In this document: positions 31,032-39,620 of the stretch, one piece after another
Numbering within the stretch: the stretch's first letter is position 1
Layout of the letters: every line of letters starts with the position of its first letter
From: Parvibaculum sp.
GTDB lineage: Bacteria; Pseudomonadota; Alphaproteobacteria; Parvibaculales; Parvibaculaceae
Direction: 5' to 3'
Length of the DNA: 64,000 nt
Assembly (NCBI RefSeq): GCF_030651915.1
Contig: NZ_JAUSBV010000002.1
Location: 386,414 to 450,413 of the forward strand
Program-made: the position numbers and the translations under genes
Notes under the pieces: model-generated
Databases searched by the model: none
Seen by the model: only the letters and a program-made list of their open reading frames with translations
Told to the model about the DNA's origin: nothing

Positions 31032-32081
31032 ATGCCCTTTGTCGTCAACCGCGATGCGGAGTTTCACTGGCGCACCCGATACCGGCTTCAATCGGGTGTG
31101 CGGGAACGGCCGCACCCGGCAAGCCATGCGGCGGCGCGTGCCGTCGATAGTCGCGCGCCTTCGGGCGACGTTTCCGATGCGCCCCAACGCCTGTTCGCGT
31201 GGCCGCGTCCGCACTGGTGGTGGGCATGGCTTGCGGTTTCTCTTTCCATACTCGGCGGCGGGATCGCGCTTGTGACCTCCGGCGAGCGCGGCGTGGCGAT
31301 CTGGACGGCGCCGGCCGGGCATGATGCCGCGCGGATGGCCGATGGCGATTTCGAGACGGTGCGCGCCGCTCTTTCCACGTCCCGCGAGACCAGCCTTGTT
31401 GCCCTTCGCGGCTATATGCTGACCGGCGGCGCGGGGTTCGGTGCCGAGTGGCGCGATGCGGTGGCGCGCCTTCAGGCTGCGACCAACGCGCTCGAAATCC
31501 AGTCCATGTCGTGGACCGACGGGTTGATGCTGGTTCAACTTGTCGAGATGAGGCGGCTGGTCGACGGCCTTGTCGAGGAACAGCAGGCTGTCGCCGCGCT
31601 GATCGGCACCGCCGGCCGCTATCCCGGATTGCAGCTCCTCAACGAAGATGTCCGCCCGGCGCTCGACGAGGCCCAGCGAATCTGCGTCGAGGTGCTCGAT
31701 GTCATGCTGGCGGTTTCGTCGCCCGAGGATGCCGGCGCCATCGGTCCCTTTGCGAAACTGCGCGGCGATCTCGACGGTCTCCGTGCCGCGCTTTCGCGCT
31801 ATGCAAGTGGTCGTGAAGCCCTGCCGCCCGCCGCCGCGCGCCCGGCTGAACTTTCCACAATGCTGAACGAGGTTGCCGCCGCCCGCGCCGGCGCGCCAGC
31901 CGCGGTCCAACCGAAAATCGACCGGATCGTTTTGCTGCTCCAGACCGCGCAGGAAAAACTGGAACAGGCGCTTTCGCTCCACGTCCACCGCGACGAGGCG
32001 GAACACGCCTATGCGACACGCGTCGTGCCGCTCGCCGAGGCGCTCCAGCGGGTTGTCGCGGCGTGGGTGGGGGCGCGTTGA
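31032..32081 (+). CDS. membrane-anchored four-helix sensor-like protein, copy 2
   Basis: This 349-residue paralogue of copy 1 shares the layout of basic N terminus, single membrane helix (WAWLAVSLSILGGGIAL, about 60-80) and helical domain with TSLVALRGYMLTGGAGFGAEWRDAVARL-type helices and LVQLVEMRRLVDGLVEEQQ. The ATG at 31032 has AGGAAT upstream and begins MPFVV like copy 1. An earlier in-frame ATG at 30909 overlaps the copy 1 stop (ATGA), so a longer, translationally coupled form is possible. The C terminus has diverged (YATRVVPLAEAL) but keeps the same helix. Like copy 1 it lacks any output domain. Confidence 0.6.
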   Translation: MPFVVNRDAEFHWRTRYRLQSGVRERPHPASHAAARAVDSRAPSGDVSDAPQRLFAWPRPHWWWAWLAVSLSILGGGIALVTSGERGVAIWTAPAGHDAARMADGDFETVRAALSTSRETSLVALRGYMLTGGAGFGAEWRDAVARLQAATNALEIQSMSWTDGLMLVQLVEMRRLVDGLVEEQQAVAALIGTAGRYPGLQLLNEDVRPALDEAQRICVEVLDVMLAVSSPEDAGAIGPFAKLRGDLDGLRAALSRYASGREALPPAAARPAELSTMLNEVAAARAGAPAAVQPKIDRIVLLLQTAQEKLEQALSLHVHRDEAEHAYATRVVPLAEALQRVVAAWVGAR

Positions 32082-32122
32082 TCGCGTCCGGCAGCGGCCG
32101 GGTGCCGGGTTCGGCGCGAAAA

Positions 32123-32225
32123 CGGGGATAAATTATTTTTCAGGCGGGGATAAAGCATGCTCCCGGACCCGGTTATCCCCGGGCCGGCGGCCATTTATGA
32201 CAGTTTTGTGACAGTTCAGTGACAG
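32123..32225. repeat. short repeats in a convergent intergenic region
   Basis: CGGGGATAAA occurs at 32123-32132 and 32145-32154, and the complementary TTATCCCCG at 32173-32181. Then TGACAG occurs three times at 32198, 32209 and 32220, exactly 11 bases apart, about one helical turn. The region lies between the stops of the copy 2 sensor gene and rppH, so a promoter role for either gene is unlikely. Confidence 0.5.
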
Positions 32226-32247
32226 AGGGGGTGTTTTTGCCGCCAAT

Positions 32248-32784
32248 TCACTGTCCCGGTACCGCCAGCGGACCCAGTTCGACGATCAATTGTTCGTAGA
32301 CAGAGCGCTTGAACGGCACGATCAGGCCCAGCAATTCGTCGAGCGGTACCCAGGCCCATTCGCTGAATTCCTGGTGATCGTCGGCGGCAATATCGATGTC
32401 CCGGTCCGTCCCCAGAAAGCGCATCGCGAACCATTTCTGCTTCTGCCCGCGATATTTTCCTCTCAGCGCGATGCCGGCGAGATGCGGCGGCAAATCGTAA
32501 GTGAGCCAGTCCCTCGTCTCGCCGATGATGCGTGCCTTGTCGGTTCCGGTTTCCTCTTTCAGTTCGCGCAGTGCCGCATCGCGCGGCTCTTCGCCGTCGT
32601 CGATGCCGCCCTGTGGCATCTGCCAGGTCAGCGCGGCGCCCGTCAATTCGTGCGCGCCGCCGCTCATCATTCGATTGCCGGCCCAGACGAGGCCATCGCG
32701 ATTGATCAGCATGATGCCGACGCAGGGGCGATAGGGCAGCGTTGCGGGATCGACCGGCGTGGTGTTGTCGCTGTGGCGCGGCAT
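32248..32784 (-). CDS. rppH: RNA pyrophosphohydrolase
   Basis: The 178-residue Nudix enzyme removes pyrophosphate from 5'-triphosphate RNA to start mRNA decay. The Nudix box is intact (GGIDDGEEPRDAALRELKEETG pattern with GGxD, REL and EETG), and PYRPCVGIML and GQKQKWFAMRF are RppH hallmarks. Family members of the Ap4A hydrolase type look alike, but the QKQKWF motif favours RppH. It is the last gene of the minus-strand series and starts 20 bases after the YibQ-like gene. Confidence 0.92.
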   Translation of the reverse strand: MPRHSDNTTPVDPATLPYRPCVGIMLINRDGLVWAGNRMMSGGAHELTGAALTWQMPQGGIDDGEEPRDAALRELKEETGTDKARIIGETRDWLTYDLPPHLAGIALRGKYRGQKQKWFAMRFLGTDRDIDIAADDHQEFSEWAWVPLDELLGLIVPFKRSVYEQLIVELGPLAVPGQ

Positions 32785-32803
32785 GGCGGTTGTTCTTCCT
32801 TCG

Positions 32804-34024
32804 TCAGTTCGCGACGGCGGTCACGGGAACCAGAACGAAGTTCCTTTCGCCGAGCGTCGCCGCCCATTTCGCCACGGCATCGACCGTCACCGGGAAACCC
32901 GAGGCGACGCCGATCGCGACACCGTCGGCTGCCACCTCTTCCAGCACGTCGAGCGAGGTTGCGATCACTTGCGGGTTCTGCACCGGATCAATGATCCGCG
33001 TCGCGAGCACAACGGGCATGCCGGCGTCGCGCGCGAGCTGCGGCGCGACGCTGCGTGCCGAGGCGCCGTTGTCGACATAGAAAAGCCCGCGCGCCTTCAG
33101 CGTGCCGATCATCGCCTCGACAGCGACAACCGATGTCGTGAAGCGGGCACCCTGATAGTTCATCACGCCGGCATAACCGGTGAAGCGGCTCATCAGCCAT
33201 TCAAGCCGCGTCAGGTTTTCTTCCGGCGAAAGACTGGTCAGAAGCGTGTAGGGACCGGGATCGTTCTGCGGATAACCGAACGGCTCCATCGGCAGTTCGA
33301 GCAGCACTTCATGGCCGGCGGCGCGCGCTTTCGATATCCAGTCCTGGAGGTTGGGGCCGTAGGGCGCGAATGACAGTGTCACTTCGGGCGGCAAGGTCTC
33401 GATGGCATGCGCCGTCGCGCTTTCGCTGATCCCCATGCCGCTGACGACAATGGCGACACGCCGCGTCGCCGGCGTGCCGGCGGGCACGGGCCGCGCATAG
33501 ACCTGGTAGGGGCGGCGGCCATCCGGTGCGATTTTCGGCAGCGGTCCTTGTGCGGAATTTTCAACCAGCGCCGGATCGGGGACCGGCGGCAAGACGATCG
33601 GCGGCGCGGTGTCACGCAAGGTGTCGCCGCCGGAGACGCTTTCGGCACCGACGATGCGCACCTGCGATGCGACGTCCTCGGCAATCGTGCTCTCCTCGAG
33701 CCGCCGCGCCGCGTCGACCAGGGCCTGCTCTTCGTCGCTCAGCTCGTCGGATATTTCCGGTACGGTCGCGGCAATGTCGTCGTCCGCATTGACGTCGGTC
33801 TCATCTGCGACCGGCGTCTCGACCGTTTCCTCGACCGCCAGCGCGAGGCGCACCACGGGTTCGCCGGCCAGACGATTGTCGGCAAGAAACAGCCAGACAA
33901 GCGTGCCGCCATAGACAAGCGCGACAAGAAGAGTTGCCACGGCCAGAGCGCCGAATCCGATCCGCTCGCTCTGCGCTTGCCCGTCGCTCAGGCCAGCGCT
34001 CTTCGCCCCTATCTTCGCACCCAT
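32804..34024 (-). CDS. divergent polysaccharide deacetylase (YibQ-like)
   Basis: The 406-residue protein has a membrane helix near the N terminus (about 22-45), a low-complexity acidic segment (about 55-125) and a C-terminal NodB-like barrel of the divergent polysaccharide deacetylase family (RVAIVVSGMGISE, VTLSFAPYGPNLQ, EVLLELPMEPFGYPQNDPGPYTLLT, YVDNGAS). The gene order envC-(ctpA)-yibQ is old; in E. coli yibQ follows envC. Activity and substrate are not established for the family. Start ATG at 34022-34024 leaves 49 bases after ctpA; the upstream open frame overlaps ctpA and is not used. Confidence 0.85.
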   Translation of the reverse strand: MGAKIGAKSAGLSDGQAQSERIGFGALAVATLLVALVYGGTLVWLFLADNRLAGEPVVRLALAVEETVETPVADETDVNADDDIAATVPEISDELSDEEQALVDAARRLEESTIAEDVASQVRIVGAESVSGGDTLRDTAPPIVLPPVPDPALVENSAQGPLPKIAPDGRRPYQVYARPVPAGTPATRRVAIVVSGMGISESATAHAIETLPPEVTLSFAPYGPNLQDWISKARAAGHEVLLELPMEPFGYPQNDPGPYTLLTSLSPEENLTRLEWLMSRFTGYAGVMNYQGARFTTSVVAVEAMIGTLKARGLFYVDNGASARSVAPQLARDAGMPVVLATRIIDPVQNPQVIATSLDVLEEVAADGVAIGVASGFPVTVDAVAKWAATLGERNFVLVPVTAVAN

Positions 34025-34073
34025 GCTTGCAATTCGTCTCCGGCTGCGACGGGGCGTTTCGGACAACCCATTC

Positions 34074-35405
34074 TCAGTTGGCCATGGCGCTCGATGTCGT
34101 GCCGCCGATAAAGGCAGCGTCTTTGCGAACACCGTTCATCAGATCGATGGCGTAGAGAAGTTGCCGGTCCTCGGCCTTGTCCTTGGGCACGAAGCTGTCG
34201 GAGCCGCCTTGCTCGTCGCCTTCTTCGGCCGCCAGATGGCCGGGCAGGGCCGACTCGCCGATCGTGCTGGCTTTCTTCTTCGTCTCGTCGTCGGGATCGG
34301 TCTGGAGGACGATGATGTCCGGCTCGATGCCCTTGGCCTGAATCGAGCGGCCGGCCGGCGTGTAGTAACGCGCCGTCGTCAGGCGCAAGGCGCCGTCGGA
34401 GCCGAGCGGAATGATTGTCTGCACCGAACCCTTGCCGAAGGAGCGCGTTCCCAGAACCGTCGCGCGGCGATGATCCTGAAGGGCGCCCGCCACGATTTCG
34501 GAGGCGCTGGCCGAACCGCCATTGACGAGCACGATGATCGGCTTTCCGCGCGTGATGTCGCCGGAGCGCGCGTTGTAGCGTTGCGTGTCTTCGGCATGGC
34601 GGCCGCGCGTCGAAACGATCTCGCCGCCATCCATGAAGTCGTCGCTGACCGAGATTGCCTGATCGAGCAAGCCGCCCGGATTGTTGCGCATGTCGATGAT
34701 GTAGCCCTTCAGGCGCGCCTGACCGATCTCTTTCGTCAGATCGGCAATCGCCTTGCCGAGCAGGTCGGACGTCTGTTCGTTGAACGATGTGATGCGGATA
34801 TAGCCGATGTCGCCCTCGCGATTGAAGCGCACCGACTTGATGGTGATGATGGCGCGCGTCAGCTTCACGTCGAAAGGCTCGTCACGGCCCTGGCGGACGA
34901 CCGTCAGCGTCACCGACGAGTTGGACGGCCCGCGCATCTTGTCGACTGCGTCGCTCAGCGTCATGCCGAGGATCTGCGTGCCGTCGATATGGGTGATGTA
35001 ATCATTGGGGCGCATGCCGGCGCGGCTGGCCGGGGTGTCGTCGATCGGTGTGACCACCTTGACGACGCCGTTTTCCATCGTCACCTCGATGCCGAGGCCG
35101 CCGAATTCGCCGCGCGTCTGCACCTGCATGTCGCGGAAGCTCTTGGGCGTCAGATAGCTCGAATGCGGATCGAGCGAGGTCAGCATGCCGTTGATGGCCG
35201 ACTCGACCAGTTTGGAGTCGTCTGTCGGTTCGACATAGTCGGCGCGCACGCGCTCGAAAACGTCGCCGAACAGGTTCAACTGGCGATAGGTGTTCTGATC
35301 ATTGGCATAGGCCGCCGAATTCAGCGCGCCGGGCTGGAAGGCCAGCAAGGCGCCGACGGACAGGCACAGGCCGACGGTGAAACCGGCGAAAACAGACTTG
35401 TTCAT
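34074..35405 (-). CDS. ctpA: C-terminal processing peptidase (S41)
   Basis: The 443-residue periplasmic serine protease has a signal or anchor helix (about 5-24), a PDZ domain (about 95-175, GGLGIEVTMENGVVKVVTPIDDTPASRAGM) and the S41 protease domain with the Ser-Lys dyad: Ser in NGGSASASEIVAGAL and Lys in RSFGKGSVQT. Such proteases trim C termini of envelope proteins and of peptidoglycan hydrolases. Its ATG directly follows the envC stop (TAA-ATG), so the two are translated together. Confidence 0.95.
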   Translation of the reverse strand: MNKSVFAGFTVGLCLSVGALLAFQPGALNSAAYANDQNTYRQLNLFGDVFERVRADYVEPTDDSKLVESAINGMLTSLDPHSSYLTPKSFRDMQVQTRGEFGGLGIEVTMENGVVKVVTPIDDTPASRAGMRPNDYITHIDGTQILGMTLSDAVDKMRGPSNSSVTLTVVRQGRDEPFDVKLTRAIITIKSVRFNREGDIGYIRITSFNEQTSDLLGKAIADLTKEIGQARLKGYIIDMRNNPGGLLDQAISVSDDFMDGGEIVSTRGRHAEDTQRYNARSGDITRGKPIIVLVNGGSASASEIVAGALQDHRRATVLGTRSFGKGSVQTIIPLGSDGALRLTTARYYTPAGRSIQAKGIEPDIIVLQTDPDDETKKKASTIGESALPGHLAAEEGDEQGGSDSFVPKDKAEDRQLLYAIDLMNGVRKDAAFIGGTTSSAMAN

Positions 35406-36752
35406 TTACCCACTTGCCTTCTTGTCACTCATCGTCAGCCAGGGTCGGGGATCGATCGGGCTGCCGTCTTTCCGGATTTCAATATAGAGCGCGGGGCCGC
35501 GGCGTGCTGTCCCGTTGCGTCCCGTTTCGTCATTTCGTGCGGCCGGATCGTCGCTGGACGGCGATGAACCCATCGTGCCGACGGGCTCGCCGGCTAGAAT
35601 GCTTTGGCCCACCGCACCGTCGATCCTCGTCATGCCCGCCAGCAGCACATGGTACCCTTCGCCGACCGATATGATCAAGAGTTGCCCGTAGCGGCGAAAC
35701 GGGCCCGCATAAGAGATTCTACCGTCAAAAGGGGCAATAATGTGTGCATCCGGGCGCGTTTCGATGATCAGCCCCTGATTGGTGCCGCCGATCCCGTCCG
35801 GTGCGCCGAAGTGCTGGACGATCCTGCCGGCCACCGGCGGGCGGATCAGCCCCTTGGCGTCCGAAAACAGCCGCGAGGAGGGCATGGCCGGCGGTCCGGC
35901 GGGCGGCCGCAGCACGGCCATGCGGGCATCTGCCGGCTCGGCGCTTGAGGGCGCTGCCGGCGGTTTTGCCGCCGCTTGCATCTGGGGTCGCGGCTCGGGC
36001 CGGTGCATCGGCAGTCTTTCGGCCGCACCGGCTTCCAGGCGTGCAATGAGGTCGGTCAGGTCGGTCGCCTGCCGCGACAGGCGCTCGGCGCGGGCCTGTT
36101 CGCTTTCCACCGCTTCGCTCAGCTTTGCCTGTTGTTCGAGCTTGCGCTGCAGCAGGGCCTCAAGCGTTGTCCTTTCGCCATCGAGCAGGACCTTCGTCTC
36201 GCCGAGCGTTTCGCGTTCGGCCATGATGTCGCGCCGCAGCCGCGCCAGCTCATCGAGGCGCAGGCGCAGTTCGGCGGCTTCGGCCTGAAGTTCGGGGACG
36301 GCGGCGCCGAGCAGCATGGCACTTCTGGCGGAGGCCAGCGCGTCGTCGGGGCGCACGGCCAGCGCCGGCGGCGGCTGCCGGTCAAGGCTTGTCAGTGCGG
36401 CGAGCAGTTCGGCCATTGCGGCGCGGCGGCGTTCGAGTTGAACGGTGACCATCGCCTCGGCGGTGCGCAATTCCTGCAAACGGTCCTCCGAGGCCGAAAC
36501 GTCGGCTTCCCGCGTTTGCACGCGCGCCGCCGTTTCGATCAGCGCGCGACGTATCTCGTCTGCTTCCCGGCGGGCGGCCTCGGATTGCGCCTCGAGCGCT
36601 TTCCTTTTCTCGAGGCTCGATTCGATCTGCCGTTGCAGGGAGTCGAGTTCGCCGGGTTCAGCGATCTCGGCCTGCGCGCCATGAAGTCCGCTTGCGCCCA
36701 GTGCCGCCGCCAGCAGCAGCACCTTCGGCCGGATGTGCAGGAAATCAGGCAC
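35406..36752 (-). CDS. EnvC-like murein hydrolase activator
   Basis: The 448-residue protein has a signal peptide (VLLLAAALGASGLHGAQA), a long coiled-coil (about 30-250, continuous heptads rich in E/R/A/L), a Pro-rich linker and a C-terminal LytM domain (about 310-448: GRIVQHFGAPDGIGGTNQGLIIETRPDAHIIAPFDGRISYAG). The domain lacks the zinc ligands (HLLAGM replaces the HxH strand), as in E. coli EnvC, which activates amidases during septum splitting. Start overlaps the gpmI-like 3' end by 8 bases. Confidence 0.9.
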   Translation of the reverse strand: MPDFLHIRPKVLLLAAALGASGLHGAQAEIAEPGELDSLQRQIESSLEKRKALEAQSEAARREADEIRRALIETAARVQTREADVSASEDRLQELRTAEAMVTVQLERRRAAMAELLAALTSLDRQPPPALAVRPDDALASARSAMLLGAAVPELQAEAAELRLRLDELARLRRDIMAERETLGETKVLLDGERTTLEALLQRKLEQQAKLSEAVESEQARAERLSRQATDLTDLIARLEAGAAERLPMHRPEPRPQMQAAAKPPAAPSSAEPADARMAVLRPPAGPPAMPSSRLFSDAKGLIRPPVAGRIVQHFGAPDGIGGTNQGLIIETRPDAHIIAPFDGRISYAGPFRRYGQLLIISVGEGYHVLLAGMTRIDGAVGQSILAGEPVGTMGSSPSSDDPAARNDETGRNGTARRGPALYIEIRKDGSPIDPRPWLTMSDKKASG

Positions 36753-38310
36753 TGATCCGGCTCTGCGCTTCGCTCGCCGCGAGCAGCGAACGACCGGTCA
36801 TCCCGGGCGGCGCGCGCAGCCCGAGAAGCTGCAGCAGCGTCGGGGCGACATCGGCAAGGGTGCCGCTGTCCATTGTCAGGCCGCGCGGTCCGCCGGCCAG
36901 CACGAAGGGTACGTCGGACGTCGTCGTTGCGCGCCAGGGGCCGCCGGTTTCCGGATCGATCATCAATTCGGCTTTGCCATAGGTACCGCAAAGCGCCAGA
37001 ACGCCGCCGCGTTTTTCAATCTGTGCGGCGATCTTTCCGAGACATTTGTCGACCGCCTCGATGGCGGCGATGGTCGCGCGCATATTGCCGGTGCGCCCCA
37101 GCATGGCGGCATTGGCGAACTCGACCACAATGACGTCGCGGTCGCGCGCCTTGAGCGCGGCAAGCACTTCGGCCGTCAACGTCGCCGATGCAAGCTCGGG
37201 ACGCTTGTCGATGCGCGCCGGCGTTTCGGCGACGAGCACGGTCTCGCCCGGAAAGAGTTCCGGATGGCCGCCGCGTGCGAAGTTCCAGAAATTGCTCTCG
37301 ACCGCGGTTTCCGTCAGCACCAGCTGCGTCTGCCCGCCGCGCGACAGGGTTTCGCTGAAGCTGGCGCCGAAGGTGGCGCTTTGATAAAGCGCTTCGACGC
37401 TGTCGCCGGGGGGCGCGCCCATGCTGACGAGCGAACAGGTGCCGCAAAACGCCGGCGCCCGTTGTGTCAATCCCGTTCCGACCGGATCGACAAGCGCGTT
37501 CATCAACAGCTGCGCGTCGTTCGGCTGCAGGTTGACCAGCAACAATGCGTCGTCCTGCCGGAACCCGCGATAGCCGGGGGCAAGCGCCGGCGGTATGCGG
37601 TCGTCGCTGAGACCCTTGCGATAGCATTGATCGAGATAGGCGGTCGGATATTCGGCCACCGGGCCGGTCGCCTCGGCCAGCGCGTGCCAAGCCTCGGCGA
37701 GCGCCGCCGGATCGGCATTTTCGTCGAAGCCGTAGGCGCGGCCCATGATGCTGGCGAGCGCCGCATTTTGGGCACCGGCGATGTCGTCGAGAAATTCGGC
37801 CAGATGTTCGATGCCGCTTTGCGGCCTTGTGTCCTGGCCGTCCATGACCGCATGGATGCAGACCTTGACGCCCTCATGGCTCAACAGCGCCGCCAGCACC
37901 GCCATATGACGTTGCTGTCCGGCAATGCCCGATGGCGTCACCATGCCGATCAGGTGCACGGCGCCGCCCAGCGGCCTGACGCGAGCGATCAGCTTTTGCA
38001 GCGTCGGATGGGTGGCGAGGCTTGCCGCGCCATTGCCATGCAACCGGCGCGCGATGGCGGTTGCCGATTGTTCGAAGGCACGGCCCGCGCCCAGCGTTGC
38101 ATAGGCGGCTTGCGGATAGGCCGCGCCGCCGGGCGCAATGCCGATCGCGCCGCCCGCCGCCGCCAGAAATGTGCGCGGCGCGGTTGCGGCAAGCCGGTCG
38201 TATATCGGCGTCCGTGCCAGCGCGATGGCGTTTGCCTCGCGCTCCGCCCGGACGCCCCAGCCGTCCAGCAGAGCCAGAACAAGGGGTCGAACGCCGGTCA
38301 TTGAAGCCAT
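36745..38310 (-). CDS. phosphoglycerate mutase (iPGM) homologue lacking the active site
   Basis: This 521-residue frame is a full-length homologue of cofactor-independent phosphoglycerate mutase: LLDGWG (residues 14-19), LGAGR (73-77), VMDGQDTRP (155-162) and GRTGNMRATIAAIEAVDKCLG (405-425) hold the family framework. However, the metal ligands are gone except Asp16. The nucleophile Ser of MGNSEVGH aligns with Pro66, Asp/His of NxDMVGH with Ala402/Arg406, Asp-His of TADHGN with Thr443/Tyr444, and the HTAHT motif with residues 459-464 (no His). The substrate arginines of DGRDTPP and NFRPDRARQ are also lost. The gene is intact and overlaps envC, so it may be a pseudoenzyme kept for another role. 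Start may be 38301 instead. Confidence 0.88.
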   Translation of the reverse strand: MASMTGVRPLVLALLDGWGVRAEREANAIALARTPIYDRLAATAPRTFLAAAGGAIGIAPGGAAYPQAAYATLGAGRAFEQSATAIARRLHGNGAASLATHPTLQKLIARVRPLGGAVHLIGMVTPSGIAGQQRHMAVLAALLSHEGVKVCIHAVMDGQDTRPQSGIEHLAEFLDDIAGAQNAALASIMGRAYGFDENADPAALAEAWHALAEATGPVAEYPTAYLDQCYRKGLSDDRIPPALAPGYRGFRQDDALLLVNLQPNDAQLLMNALVDPVGTGLTQRAPAFCGTCSLVSMGAPPGDSVEALYQSATFGASFSETLSRGGQTQLVLTETAVESNFWNFARGGHPELFPGETVLVAETPARIDKRPELASATLTAEVLAALKARDRDVIVVEFANAAMLGRTGNMRATIAAIEAVDKCLGKIAAQIEKRGGVLALCGTYGKAELMIDPETGGPWRATTTSDVPFVLAGGPRGLTMDSGTLADVAPTLLQLLGLRAPPGMTGRSLLAASEAQSRISA

Positions 38311-38419
38311 GTTGATCCAGAAAATACGCGCGCCATCGAGCGTCGAATCGCTGCGCCCTCGGCGAGCGGAATGTCAAATTAGTGCATGTGCTGCAGGGTG
38401 TCCACTTGCCCGCCATCGG

Positions 38420-38902
38420 TCAGGCGCGATGATAGGGGTGACCGGAAAGTATCGTTACCGCACGGTAAAGCTGCTCCGCCAGCATCACCCGCGCCAGCAT
38501 ATGTGGCCAGGTTGCGGGACCGAAGGCGAGAATATGGGCGGCGCTGTCGCGGATCTGCGGGGCGAGGCCGCCGGCGCCGCCAATCAGGAAGGCGACATCG
38601 CTCGTGCCGCCGTCGCGCCAGTCGCCCAGACGTTTTGCAAATGCTTCGCTCGGTTCGGCGCGGCCGCGTTCGTCCAGCGCCACGATCAACGCGCCTTTGG
38701 CGGCGGCGGCCTGCAGCAATTCGCCTTCACGCGCTTTCAGGGCGGCGTCGCCAAGGCGGCGCTTTTCCTCCACCTCGACAAGTGGTGCGGTTGCGATGCC
38801 GATGGCGCGGCCGCTCGCGTCGAGGCGGGACAGATAGTCGTCGAGGAGTTGCTTTTCCGGTCCGGCACGCAGCCGGCCCACGGCACAGATTTGAACGCGC
38901 AT
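38420..38902 (-). CDS. rlmH: 23S rRNA pseudouridine-1915 N3-methyltransferase
   Basis: The 160-residue SPOUT methyltransferase modifies helix 69 of 23S rRNA in assembled ribosomes. The knot region FLIGGAGG...[30 protein letters not shown] and the terminal HPYHR are typical. ATG 38902 has GGGAG immediately upstream; an earlier in-frame start would add 10 residues. It follows rsfS as in most bacteria. Confidence 0.95.
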   Translation of the reverse strand: MRVQICAVGRLRAGPEKQLLDDYLSRLDASGRAIGIATAPLVEVEEKRRLGDAALKAREGELLQAAAAKGALIVALDERGRAEPSEAFAKRLGDWRDGGTSDVAFLIGGAGGLAPQIRDSAAHILAFGPATWPHMLARVMLAEQLYRAVTILSGHPYHRA

Positions 38903-38981
38903 ATACTCCCCGTCCGGCCCGGCGCCGGTCAATTGCGAACGCGGGGAGAAGCGCCTGGCGCGGTCGTGAGGGAGCGTCGCC

Positions 38982-39314
38982 TCAGACGGCCAGCTGGTCC
39001 GCCGGGATATCGGCCGACCACATCTTCTCCAGCTTGTAGAACTCGCGCACCTCCGGCCGGAAGACGTGGATCAGCACGTCGCCGCCGTCGATGAGCACCC
39101 AATCGCCCTGTTTCATGCCCTCGACCTGCGAGGTTCCGAAGCCCGCTTCCTTAAGGCGGCGGACGAGATGGTCGGCCACGGCGCCGACATGGCGCTGCGA
39201 ACGGCCGCTCGCCACCACCATGTGATCGGCAATGGGCGTCTTTCCGGCGAGGTCGATGGAAACAATGTCTTCTGCCTTGTCCTCATCCAGGCTCTTGATG
39301 ACGAGCGCGAGCAT
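38982..39314 (-). CDS. rsfS: ribosome silencing factor RsfS
   Basis: The 110-residue core binds L14 and blocks subunit joining in starved cells. [42 protein letters not shown] and [35 protein letters not shown] are characteristic. The frame is open upstream to 39563 and would add a Lys/Arg/Ala-rich segment, but the only starts there are TTG or CTG; I use the ATG at 39312-39314. Its Shine-Dalgarno is weak, so an N-terminal extension remains possible. Confidence 0.9.
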   Translation of the reverse strand: MLALVIKSLDEDKAEDIVSIDLAGKTPIADHMVVASGRSQRHVGAVADHLVRRLKEAGFGTSQVEGMKQGDWVLIDGGDVLIHVFRPEVREFYKLEKMWSADIPADQLAV

Positions 39315-39620
39315 GGCGGACGATCTTTCGGCGGCAGCCGCTTGCGCGGCGGATCGGGCTGCTTCGGCCCCCGCCGCCTCGGCGGCTTTCGGGGTCTTCC
39401 TCGATGCGGCGCGCTTTGCGACGCCGCCTTGCTTTGTGGTACTTGCCCTTGCGGGCTGACGCTGGACCTTGCGGTCCGTTGATTGACTGGTCAGGAACAG
39501 GCTCCTTGTTCTGGTGACTCCGACAAGGCCCGCGTCCGATGGCGGACACCGGCCTACCGACAATAGGGTTCGCGGGCGTCAAGTTCAATGACCGGATTTA
39601 CAAGCTTCTGCGACGGCCCG

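Noticed and set aside
32123-32181. Cluster of DnaA-box-like sequences (TTATCCCCG, three copies) as a replication origin
   Set aside because: Only 7 of 9 bases fit a DnaA box, there is no long AT-rich unwinding stretch, and no origin-linked genes are near.
32198-32225. TGACAG repeats as a CRISPR-like array
   Set aside because: The units are 6 bases at 11-base spacing with no spacers; there are no cas genes.
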